Shown: positions 23,758 through 32,425 of the stretch, piece by piece
Layout of the letters: each line of letters starts with the position of its first letter
Numbering within the stretch: position 1 is the first letter of the stretch
Program-made: the position numbers and the translations under genes
Source of the DNA: Streptomyces sp. NBC_01451
GTDB lineage: Bacteria; Actinomycetota; Actinomycetes; Streptomycetales; Streptomycetaceae
Length of the DNA stretch: 64,000 nt
Direction: 5' to 3'
Assembly: GCF_036227485.1 (NCBI RefSeq)
Contig: NZ_CP109479.1
Location: 6,758,001 to 6,822,000, forward strand
Notes under the pieces: model-generated
The model's database searches: none
What the model saw: the letters and a program-made list of their open reading frames with translations, nothing else
What the model was told of the DNA's origin: nothing

Positions 23758-23989
23758 AATCGTAGGTCACGGCCGTCCCCGTCCACTCGTCCACGATCAC
23801 GACGATGTCGAGGGTTCGTGGTCCGTGCACGCCCTTCACACGGTCCAGTTCGATGTCGCTGGTGGCCGAGGGGCCGGAGATCAGGGTCAGTGGTCGGCGC
23901 GGGTGGAGCAGACTCGGCGCCTCGGGTACGTCAGCGGAGATCCGGTCGGCCCTGACCACGCAGACATGCTGGTCCGGCAGCCGCCCCTC
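23756..23989 (-). pseudogene. lutC-like (LUD domain) C-terminal relic
   Basis: About 77 codons read EGRLPDQHVCVVRADRIS, then LISGPSATSDIELDRVKGVHGPRTLDIVVI, the unmistakable C-terminal end of the lactate-utilisation protein LutC/YkgG. Upstream in frame a TAG at 23990-23992 interrupts, and the sequence before it does not resemble the rest of the roughly 220-residue family. No start codon with a ribosome site is present. The gene has lost its N-terminal two-thirds and its usual lutA/lutB partners are absent, so it is a decaying remnant. Confidence 0.8.
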
Positions 23990-24064
23990 CTACCCGGCCT
24001 TCGAGCGCACGGCGCCGCCGTCGGCGCTGTTCACCCCATCGCCGCCACCGCACCCCATGGCACG

Positions 24065-27000
24065 TCATCGCACCTCTCGCGCGTACGGCGCCACGGTGAT
24101 CCGGTCGATCAGCGGCGCGTACCGGGAGCGGAGCGGTACGCCGGGGTAGGTGTCCGAGGCGTAGGTGGTGCCGTCGAAGTCGGGCAGCTCCTCGGAGCGG
24201 AAGGTGATCGTGTTCTTCCCCTTCTTGAGCTCGACCGGGACGGTCAGCTCCCAGAAGTTGTTCTGGTGGAAGGTGTGCGGGAAGCCGACGCGTTGAACCG
24301 TGCCACCGTTGACGCTGATGTCGGCGTGGCGGGCGAGCGGGTCCGGGTTGTAGTGGGTCGCCTCGGCCTGTTCCGGGTTGGAGTAGCGGATGCGCACCGC
24401 GTACAGGCCGGCCTGCTTGGCGGAGACGGTGAACGTCGCGGTGTTGTTGTTGCCGGGGTCGCCACCGATGCCGGTGATCGCCGTACCGTCGGTCGCCAGC
24501 GAGAGCGGGGTAAGCGTGGCCGAGCCCGCGAGGGCCGCGTCCTGTGCCTCGTACGTCCGCGCTTCGAGGGCGCCGGTGGTGGGTGTGACGGTCAGGCGGT
24601 CGACGAGCGTGGTGCCTGAACCGCCGGTCAAGGTCACCTTGTTGACGCCGCCCGAGAGGGAGACCGCCACGCTGTTCCTGCCCTTGGACAGGCGCTGTAC
24701 GTCCTGTCCGTTGACCGAGAGCCGGGCGCCCTCGCCGCCGAGGGTGTCGACCCTGAGAGTGGCCTCGCGGTCGGCGGCCGAGTACACCCAGAAGGTTGCG
24801 GTTCCCTTCTTCGGGAGCTTGGCCGCGCCCGAGCCGCTGGTGGCGGCCCTGGTGTGCCTCGGCAGCTCGTAGACGGGCCGCGCCCCGCCGTCCAGCCAGG
24901 CCAGCTCGCCCTCGTACACCTGGGTGCCGGCCGAAGCCGAGGGGAGGGTGAGGGTGAGCCGGTCGACGATCGCGTCACCCTTGGTGGCGCGTCTGCCGTC
25001 GGAGCTCTGCGCGGCGAGCGTCAGGGTGTGCTTGCCCTTGGTGAGCCTCACCTTGGTGTCGGTGTGGTCCCAGACCACCCACTTGTAGGCGAGCGGCAGG
25101 TTGAGCTCCTGCTCGCCGGTGGCGTCGCCGTCGACCCGCAGGAAGACGTTGGTGGGGCCCTGTTCCTTGACCTTGTCGTAGGTGTTGAGGGAGTTGGCGA
25201 AGACGCTCAGGTCGTAGGTGCCGTCCTCGGGCACGTCCACCGTGAAGTCCAGCGTGACGTCCGAGCCGGTACGCAGGCCGCCGACGTTGTAGCCGCCGGA
25301 GGTGTAGAACTTCGAGACGTCGCGAGGTGATCCCTCCGGACCGTTCCTGGAGTAGCCGGCCCCGGTGTGAGCCGCGTCCTCCGCCTCGTACGAACCCTGC
25401 CAGCGGGTCGACGCGGACTGTGTGGTCCTCGTCTTCCCGGCCGGGCTGAGGACGATCTCGTAGGCCGAGGACTCCTTCAGGGCCGGCAGCGTGCCGTCGC
25501 CGAAGTCGACGGCGACAGTGCCGTCGGCACCGATCGTCAGGTCGGTCTCGGTGAGCAGCTTCGGCCCCGAGGAGTCGCCGACCTGTCCGGTCCACTCGAT
25601 CTCCCGTACCCAGGCGTGCACGCGCTTGCCGAAGAGCTTCGTCGGGACACCCGCGAAGATGATGTGGCCCTTGCCGGTCGACCCGCCGAAGACCAGCCGC
25701 GTCTGCTTCTTCTTCTCGTCGAGGGTGGCGACGCCCTGCATGGTGTAGTTCTCGCCGGGGAACGGCGGGGTCACCGTGACGGTGTGTCCGCTCATCGAGG
25801 CGTACGAGTTCAGCAGCCACCACTGTCCGTTGCCGCGGTTGGACTGCACCGCGGAGTCGGAGAGGTTGCCGTCGATGTTCCAGTACGCGATGTCGGCGTC
25901 CACCTTGGACTCCTCGATCGCGGACACCCACTGGATCATCTGGCCGGGGACGGAGGTGTGGTAGTTGAAGGCGTACTCGTTGATGTTGATGGGGAGTTGG
26001 GTGCCCTCGCGGCTGGTGCCCTTGAACAGCTCCTGCTCCCACGTCCGGTACTTGGCGACGTTCTCGCGCACCGCCTCCGGGTGGCTCAGCTCGTGCCAGG
26101 TGATCACCTGAGGGAGGGTTCCGGCGGCCAGGGTGTGCGTGAGGAACCCCTTCACCTGGCCGTACAGGATGCTGGTGTTGGGGCCGGAGATACGGGCGTC
26201 GGGCATCCTGCTCTTGATGAGCTGGTAGGCGTCGTCCCAGGCGGCGAAGAAGTCGGAGGGGTCGTCGAGCCAGCTGACCTTGTTGTAACTCCACTCACCG
26301 GTGCCGAACATGTTGCCCTCGGGCTCGTTGAACGGCACGAAGACGATGTTGTCCTGGTACTCCTTCGGCAGCTTCAGGACCTGGTCGACCTGCTCGGCGA
26401 TCTTCTCCTTGTACAGCTTGATCTTCTCTGCGGGCGTGTCGCCCGGCCACTGGTACGGGAAGCCGCGGTGGATGTCGGTCATGTAGATGTACACGTCGCC
26501 GTCGGTGGAGTCGGCCAGCGGCTTGACCACCTCCAGCGCGTCGGCACCCGGGTGCTGCGGGCCGTCCTGCGCCTTCGTGGAGACCGTGCGCAGACCCATG
26601 CCCTCGATGAGGTTGCCGGTGGGGACGTCCGGCCCGTACACGCCGTAGAGGGTGCCGGAGGCCCCGCCGTGGAACGCGCCGGTGTCCGAGCCGAGGTCGA
26701 CGGTGAGCTGACCCTCGCGGACCACGGTGACGGTCGCCGTCACGGCGCGTCCGGCCGCGGTTCCGGCGACCGTGAACGTGCCTGGCTTCGCGTACTTCTC
26801 GGCCGGTACGGCGTCCCAGGCGACCGGCGTGTCACGGTCGTACCCGTCGGAGAAGGAGGCGCGGACGCCGGCGGGCAGGGACGGGGCGGTCCCGGTGGTG
26901 GTACGGGCCTCGAAGGCCGTCTTCGACAACTCCTGGACGGTGGGCAGCGACCCGACGGTACCGGCCACCTGCTCCGCGCTCAGCGCCGAGTGCCACACGG

Positions 27001-27727
27001 TGAAGTCGTCGATCGCGCCCTTGAGCAGCGGATCCGGCCAGAAGGACTTCCCGATGTAACCGGCTGCCGTGGCCGAACTGTCCAGCAGGTCCGTGGCCTT
27101 GATGGTGGTCGCGGTGGAGGAGACCGCCACGCCGTCCAGGTAGCTGGTGAGCCGGCCGGCGCCGGTGTCCAGGGTGACGGTGACGGTCCGCCAGACGTTC
27201 GCGGGAAGCATCGCGTAGCCGATGGCCTGCGCCTCAGCTCCGCCTCCGCCGGTGGTGACCGAGGTCTGGAACAGCCCGTTGCCGCTGTACGGAGTGCTGA
27301 ACAAATACTTGGTGGTGTCGGTGCCGAAATCGAAGATCCGTTGCCAGGACGACTTGTCGCCGTTCCACTTCACGCGCGCGGAGACCGTCAGGTCGGTGGC
27401 GTCGCCGAGCACCTCACGGGGCAGCCGCACATACGCACCGTCGGAGGTGGGCGCCCCGCCGGGCAGCGCCAGTGCCGCGCCGCCGTCCGCGCCCGCGACG
27501 GACCGGGCGGTGGAGCCGTTCACCAGGGTGGCCGTCAGGCCGTTGCCCGAACTGTCGGCGATCTCGCCGGAGGCGAGGTCGCCCTGGTCGAAGGTGTAAC
27601 GGGCGGCGGGCCGGGGAGCGTCGGCCGCCTGGGCGGGGCCCATGGGTGCGGTCAGCAGGCCCGCGCCCAGAGCCACTGCCACGGCGGCCGAGGCCCGGCG
27701 CCGGGCGGATCTGTCAGCGGATGGCAT
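24065..27727 (-). CDS. Secreted multidomain glycoside hydrolase with LamG, Ig-like and CBM-like modules
   Basis: A 1220-residue secreted protein. Residues 1-35 are a signal peptide ending AQAADA. About 40-255 form a LamG/concanavalin-like lectin domain (ARYTFDQGD...GAIDDFTVWHSALS), and 262-336 a bacterial Ig-like (BIG_4) domain. About 345-650 are a TIM-barrel catalytic domain of clan GH-A type, with VPFNEPEG (E468 acid/base) and PININEYAF (E584 nucleophile candidate). A beta-sandwich and two CBM35/CBM6-like modules follow (SYEAEDAAHTG; RTYEAQDAAL). The barrel resembles GH39-type enzymes, but I cannot fix the family. It is divergent from the LacI gene, with two copies of the same operator upstream. 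Its likely role is outer-chain attack on a plant cell-wall glycan. Confidence 0.85.
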   Translation of the reverse strand: MPSADRSARRRASAAVAVALGAGLLTAPMGPAQAADAPRPAARYTFDQGDLASGEIADSSGNGLTATLVNGSTARSVAGADGGAALALPGGAPTSDGAYVRLPREVLGDATDLTVSARVKWNGDKSSWQRIFDFGTDTTKYLFSTPYSGNGLFQTSVTTGGGGAEAQAIGYAMLPANVWRTVTVTLDTGAGRLTSYLDGVAVSSTATTIKATDLLDSSATAAGYIGKSFWPDPLLKGAIDDFTVWHSALSAEQVAGTVGSLPTVQELSKTAFEARTTTGTAPSLPAGVRASFSDGYDRDTPVAWDAVPAEKYAKPGTFTVAGTAAGRAVTATVTVVREGQLTVDLGSDTGAFHGGASGTLYGVYGPDVPTGNLIEGMGLRTVSTKAQDGPQHPGADALEVVKPLADSTDGDVYIYMTDIHRGFPYQWPGDTPAEKIKLYKEKIAEQVDQVLKLPKEYQDNIVFVPFNEPEGNMFGTGEWSYNKVSWLDDPSDFFAAWDDAYQLIKSRMPDARISGPNTSILYGQVKGFLTHTLAAGTLPQVITWHELSHPEAVRENVAKYRTWEQELFKGTSREGTQLPININEYAFNYHTSVPGQMIQWVSAIEESKVDADIAYWNIDGNLSDSAVQSNRGNGQWWLLNSYASMSGHTVTVTPPFPGENYTMQGVATLDEKKKQTRLVFGGSTGKGHIIFAGVPTKLFGKRVHAWVREIEWTGQVGDSSGPKLLTETDLTIGADGTVAVDFGDGTLPALKESSAYEIVLSPAGKTRTTQSASTRWQGSYEAEDAAHTGAGYSRNGPEGSPRDVSKFYTSGGYNVGGLRTGSDVTLDFTVDVPEDGTYDLSVFANSLNTYDKVKEQGPTNVFLRVDGDATGEQELNLPLAYKWVVWDHTDTKVRLTKGKHTLTLAAQSSDGRRATKGDAIVDRLTLTLPSASAGTQVYEGELAWLDGGARPVYELPRHTRAATSGSGAAKLPKKGTATFWVYSAADREATLRVDTLGGEGARLSVNGQDVQRLSKGRNSVAVSLSGGVNKVTLTGGSGTTLVDRLTVTPTTGALEARTYEAQDAALAGSATLTPLSLATDGTAITGIGGDPGNNNTATFTVSAKQAGLYAVRIRYSNPEQAEATHYNPDPLARHADISVNGGTVQRVGFPHTFHQNNFWELTVPVELKKGKNTITFRSEELPDFDGTTYASDTYPGVPLRSRYAPLIDRITVAPYAREVR

Positions 27728-27760
27728 GGAAGGCGTCCTCGATCTTTGAGTAACGACGAG

Positions 27761-27774
27761 TCGAACCGATTCGA
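27761..27774. promoter_or_regulatory. LacI-type operator copy 1
   Basis: TCGAACCGATTCGA, 34 bases upstream of the secreted glycosidase ATG. Its core CGAACCGATTCG is the exact reverse complement of copy 2 (27885-27896) and one base from the perfect palindrome of copy 3. It is probably bound by the neighbouring LacI protein. Confidence 0.75.
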
Positions 27775-27883
27775 TCTCCTGGGCCGCGGGGGCGACGGAG
27801 TTTTCCGAGGTGGCGGGGACGGTGGCCCGTACGCCCGGGGGAGGGAGCCGCTCAGGTCCGCGGCAACCGGAAGGATCTCCTCG

Positions 27884-27897
27884 TCGAATCGGTTCGG
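27884..27897. promoter_or_regulatory. LacI-type operator copy 2
   Basis: TCGAATCGGTTCGG; the core CGAATCGGTTCG is the reverse complement of copy 1. It lies between the two divergent genes, about 160 bases upstream of the glycosidase and about 235 bases upstream of the LacI start. Spacing between copies 1 and 2 (123 bases) would allow looping. Confidence 0.72.
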
Positions 27898-27987
27898 CGA
27901 AGCTAGCACCGGGTTGTTCCGGCAGCAATCCCCCCGACATGAGGTTCTACCGGCCGGATCGAGGGCCGGAAAATGTGGGGCTGGGTA

Positions 27988-28016
27988 TTGACAGGCGTCC
28001 GGGCGGTTCCTACCTT
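27988..28016 (+). promoter_or_regulatory. Promoter of the LacI gene
   Basis: A consensus -35 TTGACA (27988-27993) is followed, after exactly 17 bases, by TACCTT (28011-28016) as -10. Transcription would start near 28023, just at or before operator copy 3, so the repressor would block its own initiation. Confidence 0.7.
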
Positions 28017-28025
28017 CACTTCACG

Positions 28026-28037
28026 CGAACCGGTTCG
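28026..28037. promoter_or_regulatory. LacI-type operator copy 3 (perfect palindrome)
   Basis: CGAACCGGTTCG, a perfect 12-base palindrome with the central CG expected of LacI-family operators, ten bases downstream of the -10 hexamer of the LacI promoter. It differs from copies 1 and 2 by one base. Confidence 0.8.
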
Positions 28038-28132
28038 ACAATCGGTCGCGCATCTTGGCCCACCCCACCCTCGTCACCGGTCGGCGCTCTCCCACCCCGA
28101 GAACGTCGTACCGGTCCGAGCAAGGAGTCGTT

Positions 28133-29152
28133 GTGAACATCGGTGAGATCGCCCGGCGGGCCGGTGTCTCGCGGAGCACCGTGTCCTACGCGCTGAGCGG
28201 CAAACGCCCGGTGTCCGACGAGACCCGGCGAAGGGTCCGGAAGGTCATCGACGAGCTGGGATACCGGCCCAACGCGAGCGCACGCGCTCTCGCCAACGGC
28301 CGGACCAGCACGATCGCCCTGGTCTTCCCGCCGGCCGGGAACCACTACACCGGCATGCAGCTGGACTTCATCGGCAGCGTGGTGGAGGCCGCGGCGGCGT
28401 ACGACTACGACGTGCTGCTGTCACCCAGCGGCATGGACAGCGACCGCTCGTTCCAGCGGCTGCTCGGGGAGCGGCGGGTCGACGGCGCGATCCTGATGGA
28501 GATCAGACTGGAGGACGACCGGGTCGATCACCTGGCCGAACTTGGTTTCCCCTCCGTCGCCATCGGCCGCACCGCACACCCCGAGGGCAGTTGGTGGGTC
28601 GGTCTCGACCACACCGCGCTGGCGGCGGCGTGCGTCCATCACCTCGCGGATCTCGGCCACCGCAGGATCGCCTTCGTCAACCGGCCGGAGCAGTTGCTGC
28701 GTGCGGGGTACGAGTCCGCGCACCGTGGACTCGACGGCTTCACCAAGGCCGCGGCCGAGCGCGGGCTGACCGTACGGACGTACTGCTGCGGGGACGACGC
28801 CGCGTCCGGCCGGGCATGTCTGGAACAGATCCTGCACGACGACCCGGCGACCACGGCCGTGGTCACGCTGAACGAGGCCGCCCTGGGTGGTCTCTACGGA
28901 GGGCTTGCCCAGGCGGGCCGCCATGTGCCACGAGACTTCTCCGTCGCCGGGGTGGTCGCCAGCCGGTGGGCGGAGACGGTGACTCCGCAGCTCACCGCGG
29001 CGGACGTGCCGGCCGAGGAGATGGGCAGGCGCGCCGTCGAGCTGCTGGTGGAGCGGCTCGACCACACCGACGCACAGCCCCGGCACCATCTTCTCGCGCC
29101 ACCGATCTCACTGCGGTCCAGCACCGGGCCCGCAGGCGGCATCGCTCCCTAG
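28133..29152 (+). CDS. LacI-family transcriptional regulator
   Basis: A 339-residue LacI repressor. The N-terminal HTH reads VNIGEIARRAGVSRSTVSYALSGKRPVSDETRRRVRKVIDELGYRPNASARALA, including the hinge helix. The periplasmic-binding-like effector domain begins at TIALVFPPAGNHYTG and has the DGAILMEIRLEDDRV and LGHRRIAFVNRPE blocks. The GTG at 28133 has AAGGAG seven bases upstream; a longer frame from 28055 would be read through the operator-proximal leader and is unlikely. It heads a sugar-uptake operon and probably represses it and the divergent secreted glycosidase until a pectin-derived or hemicellulose-derived oligosaccharide binds. Confidence 0.93.
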   Translation: MNIGEIARRAGVSRSTVSYALSGKRPVSDETRRRVRKVIDELGYRPNASARALANGRTSTIALVFPPAGNHYTGMQLDFIGSVVEAAAAYDYDVLLSPSGMDSDRSFQRLLGERRVDGAILMEIRLEDDRVDHLAELGFPSVAIGRTAHPEGSWWVGLDHTALAAACVHHLADLGHRRIAFVNRPEQLLRAGYESAHRGLDGFTKAAAERGLTVRTYCCGDDAASGRACLEQILHDDPATTAVVTLNEAALGGLYGGLAQAGRHVPRDFSVAGVVASRWAETVTPQLTAADVPAEEMGRRAVELLVERLDHTDAQPRHHLLAPPISLRSSTGPAGGIAP

Positions 29153-29300
29153 CCCCGTCGGTCCCCGTCGGCCTCCGCCTCCCGTCTGATTCGCCGTTCG
29201 TCGGGCACCCCGTCTCCTCCCCGTCGTCGTCCGGCGTGCCCGGATCCCCCCTCGTCACCCCTCCCTCGGCACCCTTGTGCCAAGAAGTGAAGGACCCACC

Positions 29301-30548
29301 ATGGACAGCTCCTCCAGACAGCGTCGTCTGACCGCCGCAGCCCTGACCGCCCTGGCCGTCACCGCCGCCGCGACCGCCTGTTCGTCCGGCTCGGGCAGTA
29401 CCGACGCCAAGGGCGCGGAAAGCGGCACGTACACGATCTGGGACCCGTACCCGCAGTTCGACAAGAGCTCGGCCTGGGCGAAGCTGCTGGACGGCTGCGG
29501 TACCAGGGCCGGGGTGAAGATCAAGCGGACCGCGTTCGACACCAGTGACCTGACGAACAAGGTGCTGCTGGCGGCGCAGCAGGGCAACTCCGCGGACGTC
29601 CTCATCGTGGACAACCCGGTGGTGTCGACCCTGGCGGAGGCGGGTGTGCTGACCACGACCGACGACAACAAGCTGGACACCTCGCAGGCCAGTGCGAACC
29701 TGCTGGGGGCAGGGCAGTCGGGCGGGAAGACGTACGGCATGCCGATCGGTGCGAACACCCTCGCTCTGTACTACAACAAGGCGGTGCTGAAGGAGGCCGG
29801 GGTGGACATCGCCTCGGTCAAGGACTGGAAGTCGCTGACGGCGGCGCTCGCGAAGGCCAAGGCGGCGGGCAAGAAGGGCATCACGTTCTCGGCGATCGGG
29901 ACGGAGGAGGGCAGCTTCCAGTTCCTGCCGTGGCTGTGGGGCTCCGGCGCGCGGCTCACCGACATCGGCTCCACGGATGCCGTCTCCGCGCTGACACTGT
30001 GGAAGGACTGGCTGAAGCAGGGCTACGCCCCCAACTCGGTGATCAACAACACCCAGACGACCAGCTGGCAGGAGTTCGCGAGCGGCGACTACGCCTTCGC
30101 CGAGAACGGCACCTGGCAGCTCGCCAATGCCGACAAGGCCGGCTTCGACTACGGCGTCCTGCCCATCCCCGCCGCGACGGGCGGCAACGCGTCCGCCCCG
30201 ACCGGCGGCGAGTTCGTGACCATCCCGGTCCAGGACGACACCGGCCGCTACGCCGTCTCCCAGAAACTGGCAGCCTGCCTGACCAGCTCCGACAATCTCC
30301 TCGCCACGGACACGACGCTGTCCTACGTGGCGCCCACCACCGAGGTTCAGGACAAGCAGGTGGCGGCCGACCCGAAGCTCAAGCCCTGGGTCGACGCCGT
30401 CAAGGCGGCCAAGGGGCGCACCAGTGACGATCTGGGCACCAAGTACCCGAAGATCTCCGAGCAGTTGTGGAAGGCCGTCCAGTCCGCTCTCAGCGGTACC
30501 CAGTCGCCCGAGGACGCGCTGGCCCAGGCGCAGTCCGCCGTCAAGTAG
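29301..30548 (+). CDS. ABC transporter sugar-binding lipoprotein
   Basis: A 415-residue extracellular solute-binding protein (family 1). The signal and lipobox are ALAVTAAATACSS, with Cys at about residue 27. The mature part begins TYTIWDPYPQFDKSSAWAKLLDGCGTRAGVKIK and contains NKVLLAAQQGNSADVLIVDNP and YGMPIGANTLALYYNKAVLKEAGVD, typical of oligosaccharide binders. ATG 29301 was chosen over an upstream in-frame start because the lipoprotein signal begins there. It is followed by two permease genes and delivers the substrate to them. Confidence 0.92.
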   Translation: MDSSSRQRRLTAAALTALAVTAAATACSSGSGSTDAKGAESGTYTIWDPYPQFDKSSAWAKLLDGCGTRAGVKIKRTAFDTSDLTNKVLLAAQQGNSADVLIVDNPVVSTLAEAGVLTTTDDNKLDTSQASANLLGAGQSGGKTYGMPIGANTLALYYNKAVLKEAGVDIASVKDWKSLTAALAKAKAAGKKGITFSAIGTEEGSFQFLPWLWGSGARLTDIGSTDAVSALTLWKDWLKQGYAPNSVINNTQTTSWQEFASGDYAFAENGTWQLANADKAGFDYGVLPIPAATGGNASAPTGGEFVTIPVQDDTGRYAVSQKLAACLTSSDNLLATDTTLSYVAPTTEVQDKQVAADPKLKPWVDAVKAAKGRTSDDLGTKYPKISEQLWKAVQSALSGTQSPEDALAQAQSAVK

Positions 30549-30569
30549 CAGACGATCTCCACTCCTCGG

Positions 30570-31553
30570 ATGAACCACACGACACAGTTGCCGGACCGCC
30601 GGTCCACGCGCGGCGGGGACGGGGCGGCCGTCGCCGGTCCGTCCCCGGCCGCCGCGCGGTCACGGCGGCGCCCGACATCGCAGCAGTGGGCCGCCTGGGC
30701 GTTCCTCACCCCGGTCGCCCTCTACCTCGTCCTCTTCTACGCCTATCCGCTGTACCGCAACATCGATCTGAGCCTGCGCAACTACACGGTCCGCTCGTTC
30801 GTGCAGGGGAACGCGCCCTTCACGGGCCTGGCGAACTACAGGGCCGTCTTCGACGACCCGACGTTCGCTCCGGCGCTGCTGCACACCGTGGTGTTCACCG
30901 CCGTGTGCCTGGTGTTCCAGTACGCGATCGGCCTGGCTCTCGCGGTCTTCTTCAACCAGCACTTCCGGCTCTCCGCCACCCTGCGCGCCCTGTTCCTGGT
31001 GCCCTGGCTGCTGCCGCTGATCGTGTCGGCCTCCACCTGGTCGTGGATGCTCAACAGCGACTCCGGCATCGTCAACGCCACCCTGCACGCCGTCGGCGTC
31101 GGCCCGGTGAACTGGCTGACCTCCCCGTCCTGGGCGCTGGCCTCGGTGATCATCGCGAACATCTGGATCGGCGTCCCCTTCAACCTGGTCGTCCTCCACA
31201 GCGGCCTCCAGTCCATCCCCACCAGCCTGTACGAGGCCGCCGCCCTCGACGGGGCGGGCCTCTGGCGGCGCTTCTGGAGCATCACCTTCCCGCTCCTGCG
31301 CCCGGTGTCCGCCATCACCCTCCTGCTGGGCCTCGTCTACACGCTCAAGGTCTTCGACATCATCTGGATCATGACCAAGGGCGGCCCGGCCGACTCCTCC
31401 ACCACCTTCGCCACCTGGTCCTACCAACTCGGCTTCGGCAACCTGCTGCCCGCCTTCGGCCCCGGAGCGGCCGTCGGCAACCTGCTCGTCGTCGCCGCCC
31501 TGGCCTTCGGCCTGATCTACCTGAAGGTCCAGCGAAAGCAGGCGCTGTCATGA
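30570..31553 (+). CDS. ABC sugar transporter permease (MalF-type)
   Basis: A 327-residue membrane protein with a 35-residue cytoplasmic N-terminus and six helices. The EAA loop is PTSLYEAAALDGAGLWRRFWSITFPLLRP, where the ATPase subunit docks. It lies 21 bases downstream of the binding-protein gene and overlaps the next permease by ATGA. No ATP-binding subunit is encoded nearby, so it presumably uses a shared ATPase such as MsiK, as many Streptomyces sugar systems do. Confidence 0.93.
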   Translation: MNHTTQLPDRRSTRGGDGAAVAGPSPAAARSRRRPTSQQWAAWAFLTPVALYLVLFYAYPLYRNIDLSLRNYTVRSFVQGNAPFTGLANYRAVFDDPTFAPALLHTVVFTAVCLVFQYAIGLALAVFFNQHFRLSATLRALFLVPWLLPLIVSASTWSWMLNSDSGIVNATLHAVGVGPVNWLTSPSWALASVIIANIWIGVPFNLVVLHSGLQSIPTSLYEAAALDGAGLWRRFWSITFPLLRPVSAITLLLGLVYTLKVFDIIWIMTKGGPADSSTTFATWSYQLGFGNLLPAFGPGAAVGNLLVVAALAFGLIYLKVQRKQALS

Positions 31554-32374
31554 ACCGACGCACCAGCCGTACCTGGTGGAAGACAGCCATCGGCCTGCTG
31601 CTGACCGCGGTCATGCTCTTCCCGGTGTACTGGATGGTGAACGTGTCCTTCACCCGCGACCAGGACATGCGCAAATCGCCGCCCGATCTGTTCCCGGTCC
31701 ACGGCACGCTGGAGGGCTACCGCGCCGTGTTCGACCAGCAGTTGCCCTACCTCGGCACGAGCCTGGTCATCGGCCTGGGCACCGTCGTACTGACCGTGGC
31801 ACTGGCCGCGCCCGCCGGCTACGCGCTGGCGAAACTCCGCCCACGCGGCGGGGGAGTGCTCAGCTTCCTTCTCCTGGTGGCCCAGATGGTCCCCGGCATC
31901 ATCATGGCGATGGGCTTCTACGCCATCTACCTCAGCCTGGGACTGCTCCAGTCCGTCCCCGGACTGATCGTCGCCGACTCCACCCTGGCCGTCCCCTTCG
32001 CGGTCCTGATCTTCACCGCGTTCATGTCCGGCATCCCCGGCGAGCTGATCCAGGCCGCGCAGATGGACGGAGCGAGGGCCCTGCGCACGTTCTGGTCGAT
32101 CGTCCTGCCGATGAGCCGCAACTCGATCGTCACGGTGTCGCTGTTCGCGTTCCTGTGGTCCTGGTCCGACTTCGTCTTCGCCAGCACCCTCGCGGGCGGC
32201 GGCGCGCACGAGCCGATCACCCTCGGCATCTACCACTACATCGGCAACAACAACCAGCAGTGGAACGCCATCATGGCCACCGCCGTCGTCGCCTCACTGC
32301 CCGCCACGGTGATCCTCGTCCTGGCCCAGCGCTACGTCGCCGCCGGTGTGACCGCCGGCGCCGTCAAGGACTGA
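31550..32374 (+). CDS. ABC sugar transporter permease (MalG-type)
   Basis: A 274-residue second permease with six helices. The EAA loop is PGELIQAAQMDGARALRTFWSIVLPMSRN. The start ATG overlaps the stop of the first permease. The C-terminus LVLAQRYVAAGVTAGAVKD is typical of carbohydrate uptake transporter-1 (CUT1) proteins. Together with the other permease and the binding lipoprotein it forms an importer for an oligosaccharide. Confidence 0.93.
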   Translation: MNRRTSRTWWKTAIGLLLTAVMLFPVYWMVNVSFTRDQDMRKSPPDLFPVHGTLEGYRAVFDQQLPYLGTSLVIGLGTVVLTVALAAPAGYALAKLRPRGGGVLSFLLLVAQMVPGIIMAMGFYAIYLSLGLLQSVPGLIVADSTLAVPFAVLIFTAFMSGIPGELIQAAQMDGARALRTFWSIVLPMSRNSIVTVSLFAFLWSWSDFVFASTLAGGGAHEPITLGIYHYIGNNNQQWNAIMATAVVASLPATVILVLAQRYVAAGVTAGAVKD

Positions 32375-32425
32375 CCCCGCACCGTCGACCTGCCCGGCCG
32401 ACCGCCGATCGCCCCCGCTCAAGAA

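Noticed and set aside
28055..28132. Longer N-terminus for the LacI regulator
   Set aside because: The HTH begins right at GTG 28133, which has a good ribosome site; the extension has no homology to LacI proteins.
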